DNA of 8,344 nucleotides from Burkholderia sp. (lineage in GTDB: Bacteria > Pseudomonadota > Gammaproteobacteria > Burkholderiales > Burkholderiaceae). The notes under the pieces are model-generated. The model saw nothing but the letters and a program-made list of their open reading frames with translations. It was not told the origin of the DNA and did not search any database. The stretch spans positions 1-8,344 of the forward strand of contig JAQGMD010000065.1 of assembly GCA_028292565.1 (NCBI GenBank). Reading direction: 5' to 3'. Shown here piece after piece: positions 5,977 through 8,344 of the stretch; position 1 is the stretch's first letter; every line of letters starts with the position of its first letter. The translations under genes and the position numbers were made by a program.

Positions 5977-6780
5977 TTATGCCTCGCGAATGTTTGAAGT
6001 CAGCCGCATCCTTCGCTCCTCACGCACAACCCACAGGCCAGCACCGGCAACCATCAAGGCCAGAGCATACCAAGTGAGCGCATAGACCAAGTGGTTGTTT
6101 TGAAAAGAGATCACGGTCAAGCCGCCGACGGGAGCGTCGGCACCCGCAGGCCCTTTCGCCGCATCCGCGTCCACGAAATAAGGTGCGACATTGATCAAGC
6201 CGCGAGCGGCAGCAATCGCCTGAACGTCGCGAGAGTACCACCGATCACCGGCAGGGTCGTTCTTGCGCAGAAAACCGCCGCCGGGCTGGCTCAGGCGCAG
6301 CAGGCCGTTGACAACAACAGCAGTACTTTGATGCTCGAATGCATCGGGGGTTCCGCGTGTGCGGTCGGGCGCAACATAGCCTCGATTCACCAGCACCACA
6401 TAACCCTCCGCAGTATGTAGCGGAGTGAGCAACCAGTAGCCACTTCCAAGCTCGGTGGTAGCCTGCACTCTGGTTGTCAGTTCATAAAGAAAGGTGCCGG
6501 TCAGGCGTACATGGCGGTACTCATCAGATGCGGCATTGACATGTGGCCAACGCTCGGGGCCCGGTGCGGGCACGGGAGCAGCATGCACCCGCTGCTCGAC
6601 CCGCTCAATAAGTGCGACTTTCCATTGCAGGCGTTGAAGCTGCCATGTTCCGAGCGCGATAAAACCTGCAAATGCGATCAGCGCGAACAGCGCGAGGGTG
6701 AGCAGCGATGCGAAAGAGCGGCGGCGCGGCCCGGCATCTTGCGAGACCAATTCACGCCGCTGCTCTTTGCTATCTGTCAT
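5977..6780 (-). CDS. surf1: SURF1-family oxidase assembly protein
   Basis: This 267-residue protein has the SURF1 layout. One membrane helix near residues 23-45 runs into the conserved GTWQLQRLQWK segment. A large domain on the outer face follows, with VNRGYVAPD and YFVDAD. A second helix lies near the C-terminus, ending at WVVREER. SURF1 proteins help place heme in subunit I of heme-copper oxidases; in Paracoccus one paralogue (Surf1q) is encoded with the quinol oxidase. Here the ATG at 6778-6780 overlaps the cyoD stop in an ATGA, tying the gene to the quinol oxidase operon. In the E. coli cyo operon this position is taken by cyoE, heme O synthase. A role in assembling the Cyo enzyme is therefore inferred from context, and the heme type handled cannot be read from the sequence. 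Confidence 0.9.
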   Translation of the reverse strand: MTDSKEQRRELVSQDAGPRRRSFASLLTLALFALIAFAGFIALGTWQLQRLQWKVALIERVEQRVHAAPVPAPGPERWPHVNAASDEYRHVRLTGTFLYELTTRVQATTELGSGYWLLTPLHTAEGYVVLVNRGYVAPDRTRGTPDAFEHQSTAVVVNGLLRLSQPGGGFLRKNDPAGDRWYSRDVQAIAAARGLINVAPYFVDADAAKGPAGADAPVGGLTVISFQNNHLVYALTWYALALMVAGAGLWVVREERRMRLTSNIREA

Positions 6781-7187
6781 GGCCCTTCTTGCATCTGGTG
6801 CATCTGGTGCATCTGGTGGGATGAGTCATGCTTCATGCCGGGCATCATGTTGTTATTAAGGTGGTACATGACCCATATGGAGCCCGCAAGCGCAATCCCA
6901 ACGATCACGATGGTAAAAACCAACGCCAGCATGTTCCAGCCGCCTTCGGATTTCGTGTTCATATGCAGGAAGTAAATCATATGCACGACGATCTGCACGG
7001 CAGCAAAGCCGAGGATCACCATGGCGGTGGTGCCGGAGTTTTCGAACACATTACCCATCACCAGCCAGAACGGAATCGCAGTCAGGATCACTGCCAGCAC
7101 GAAACCGATGGTGTAGCTCTTCAGGCTGCCATGATCCGCATGATCATCATGGCCATAATGGCCGTGGTCGGTGTGATGCTCGCTCAT
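6777..7187 (-). CDS. cyoD: Cytochrome o ubiquinol oxidase subunit IV, with His/Met-rich tails
   Basis: This 136-residue protein has the three membrane helices of CyoD (starting SYTIGFVLAVILTAIPFWLVM, then the ILGFAAVQIVVHMIYFLHM and MLALVFTIVIVGIALAGSIWVMYHL regions). It assists assembly and stability of the quinol oxidase in the inner membrane. E. coli CyoD has about 109 residues; the extra length here is at both ends. Seven histidines fall within the first 20 residues. The last 30 carry a Met/His cluster, including three copies of HQM at 124-132 encoded by a perfect 9-bp triplication. In the E. coli topology the C-terminus is periplasmic. The ATG at 7185-7187 has GGGAG seven bases upstream and overlaps the cyoC stop (ATGA). 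An in-frame start further upstream would only add out-of-frame cyoC sequence. The metal-binding idea is inference. Confidence 0.93.
   Translation of the reverse strand: MSEHHTDHGHYGHDDHADHGSLKSYTIGFVLAVILTAIPFWLVMGNVFENSGTTAMVILGFAAVQIVVHMIYFLHMNTKSEGGWNMLALVFTIVIVGIALAGSIWVMYHLNNNMMPGMKHDSSHQMHQMHQMQEGP
6792..6818 (-). repeat. Three perfect 9-bp tandem repeats inside cyoD
   Basis: On the plus strand CATCTGGTG occurs three times in succession without a mismatch. In the coding direction each copy reads CAC CAG ATG, so the array encodes HQM three times at residues 124-132 of CyoD. Identical copies suggest recent expansion. Gain or loss of a unit keeps the frame. Confidence 0.9.
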
Positions 7188-7819
7188 GGCAAGACTCCCA
7201 TCAGGTAGACAAAGGTAAAGACGCCGATCCAGACCACATCCAGGAAGTGCCAGAACATGGACAGGCACATCAGGCGGCGGGTGTTTTCAGGTGTCAGTCC
7301 GTGGCGGTTGAGCTGGAACAGCAGCGTCACGAGCCAGACAAGCCCGAACAGCACGTGCAGACCGTGCGTGGCCACCAGGGTAAAGAAGGACGTCAGGAAG
7401 GCGCTGCGTTGCGGGACTGCGCCCAGATGGATCAGGTGAGCGAACTCATACAATTCCAGCGCAATGAAGCCGGCGCCGAGCAGGCCAGTCACGCCAAGCC
7501 AGATCATCGTGCTGCGCAGGCGTTTGCGTTGCGATTCCAGCATGGCGAAGCCGTAGGTGATCGACGACAGCAGCAACAATGCCGTGTTGAAGGCCACCAG
7601 CCCGAGGTCGAACAGTTCGGCCCCCGACGGGCCGCCTGCGTAGCTGCGTCCCAGGACCGCGTAGGTCGCGAAAAGGCACGCAAAGATCAGGCAGTCGCTC
7701 ATCAGGTAGATCCAGAAACCGAGCAAGGTGCCGTTTTCCGGGTGGTGCTCGCGCACGAAAAAGCGCGAGCTCGCGTCAGCGCTCAACGCGCTGGCAGTAG
7801 TTGCATTCATCTCAGACAT
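7184..7819 (-). CDS. cyoC: Cytochrome o ubiquinol oxidase subunit III
   Basis: This 211-residue protein is close to the 204 residues of E. coli CyoC and has the five membrane helices of the subunit. Family landmarks are FFVREHHPENGTLLGFWIYL near the start, LVATHGLHVLFGL in helix four, and FWHFLDVVWIGVFTFVYL at the end. It is part of the four-subunit quinol oxidase in the inner membrane. I chose the ATG at 7817-7819, which gives an 8-base overlap with the cyoB stop and has GGAAA just upstream. A longer in-frame extension to about 7978 would encode low-complexity sequence unlike CyoC, antisense-free but wholly inside the 3' end of cyoB, and is rejected. An ATG at 7808-7810 (MNATT) is a second possibility, with a poorer ribosome site. 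Confidence 0.95.
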   Translation of the reverse strand: MSEMNATTASALSADASSRFFVREHHPENGTLLGFWIYLMSDCLIFACLFATYAVLGRSYAGGPSGAELFDLGLVAFNTALLLLSSITYGFAMLESQRKRLRSTMIWLGVTGLLGAGFIALELYEFAHLIHLGAVPQRSAFLTSFFTLVATHGLHVLFGLVWLVTLLFQLNRHGLTPENTRRLMCLSMFWHFLDVVWIGVFTFVYLMGVLP

Positions 7820-8344
7820 GGCTTTCCAACAAGCGGGTGCGCGCATTCTCAGTACGGACGACTTCGTCGGCCGGAATGTAAAAGTCGCGTTTGTAATTAA
7901 AGGTATGGATGATGATGGCCGCCATCGTCGCAGCGAAGCCGAGGCCGGCCACCAGCCACATTTGCCAGACCAGGGCAAAACCGACGAACGCGCTCAGTGC
8001 CGCGATCACAAAACCTGCCGCAGTGTTCTTCGGCATATGGATCGCGGTAAAACCCTCCAGCGGACGGGTGTAACCGTTCTTCTTCATGTCAGCCCAGGTG
8101 TCGCTCTCGTAAACCCGTGGCGTGAACGCGAAGTTGTAGTCCGGCGGCGGCGATGACGTCGCCCATTCCAGCGTACGGCCACCCCATGGATCGCCGGTCA
8201 CGTCGCGCAGCGTATGGCGGCGCTTGAAGCTGACGTAGAACTGCACGATCATCGCGAAGACGCCAACGCCGATCAACGCCACGCCCAGGGCTGCGATCTG
8301 GAACCAGATCTGCAGCGACGGATCTTCGAAATGGCTCATGCGAC
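7812..8344 (-). CDS. cyoB: Cytochrome o ubiquinol oxidase subunit I, C-terminal part, cut by window edge
   Basis: The last 176 codons of subunit I are present; the frame is open at base 8344. The signature GDPWGGRTLEWATSSPPPDY is diagnostic of CyoB, followed by the conserved IHMPKNTAAGFVIAA segment and terminal membrane helices. E. coli CyoB has about 663 residues, so roughly the last quarter is seen. The heme and CuB ligands lie upstream and are not visible. The ATG at 8337-8339 could be mistaken for a start, but it aligns with an internal methionine of CyoB (in E. coli an RRMSQYP-type context) and is preceded by an in-frame arginine codon. The TGA stop at 7812-7814 overlaps the cyoC start. 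Confidence 0.93.
   Translation of the reverse strand, partial: RMSHFEDPSLQIWFQIAALGVALIGVGVFAMIVQFYVSFKRRHTLRDVTGDPWGGRTLEWATSSPPPDYNFAFTPRVYESDTWADMKKNGYTRPLEGFTAIHMPKNTAAGFVIAALSAFVGFALVWQMWLVAGLGFAATMAAIIIHTFNYKRDFYIPADEVVRTENARTRLLESHV

Noticed and set aside
7188..7268. N-terminal extension of cyoD to 7268
   Set aside because: The added 27 residues come from the out-of-frame end of cyoC; the ATG at 7187 has a good GGGAG site and the common ATGA overlap.
7820..7978. N-terminal extension of cyoC to 7978
   Set aside because: The extra 53 residues have no similarity to CyoC, lie wholly in the end of cyoB in another frame, and a normal start with an 8-base overlap exists at 7819.
1..8344. 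CRISPR arrays, insertion sequences, toxin-antitoxin or phage-defence genes
   Set aside because: No spaced direct repeats, transposase, terminal inverted repeats or defence-family proteins are visible; nearly all sequence is accounted for by the ten genes listed.

Overview
The window looks like chromosomal DNA from a Burkholderiaceae-type betaproteobacterium (Burkholderia, Paraburkholderia, Caballeronia or a close relative). This rests on the protein families, the GC-rich sequence and the gene order; no rRNA or species marker is present. Every gene I can support lies on the minus strand, so the window reads functionally from right (8344) to left (1). It holds two transcription units separated by about 325 bases.

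The right-hand unit (8344 to 4029) is respiratory and redox-regulatory. It starts inside cyoB (subunit I of a bo3-type quinol oxidase, 3' end only). It continues with cyoC, cyoD, a SURF1-family oxidase assembly gene, the membrane histidine kinase regB and the response regulator regA. Most junctions overlap by 4 to 11 bases, so this reads as one coupled operon. The exception is surf1-regB, where a gap of about 93 bases holds a dRS3-like inverted repeat. The expected cyoE (heme O synthase) is absent from its usual place after cyoD and SURF1 sits there instead. CyoD is unusual in having a His-rich N-terminus and a His/Met-rich C-terminus that contains a perfect three-copy 9-bp repeat.

The left-hand unit (3834 to 1) is a phthalate 4,5-dioxygenase pathway operon. 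It contains ophA2 (Rieske oxygenase), ophC (4,5-dihydroxyphthalate decarboxylase), ophA1 (FMN/NADH/2Fe-2S reductase) and ophB (dihydrodiol dehydrogenase, cut off by the left edge). Together these would convert phthalate through the cis-4,5-dihydrodiol and 4,5-dihydroxyphthalate to protocatechuate. The upstream region carries a strong sigma70-type promoter (TCGACA, 17 bp, TATAAT). A perfect 14-bp palindrome lies on its predicted start site, which is the arrangement expected of a repressor operator. No regulator for it and no phthalate transporter is visible in the window.

Both units belong to known families. The parts most worth a second look are the promoter/operator, the metal-binding-like CyoD tails, the quinol oxidase-SURF1-RegBA linkage, and the small inverted repeats between genes.
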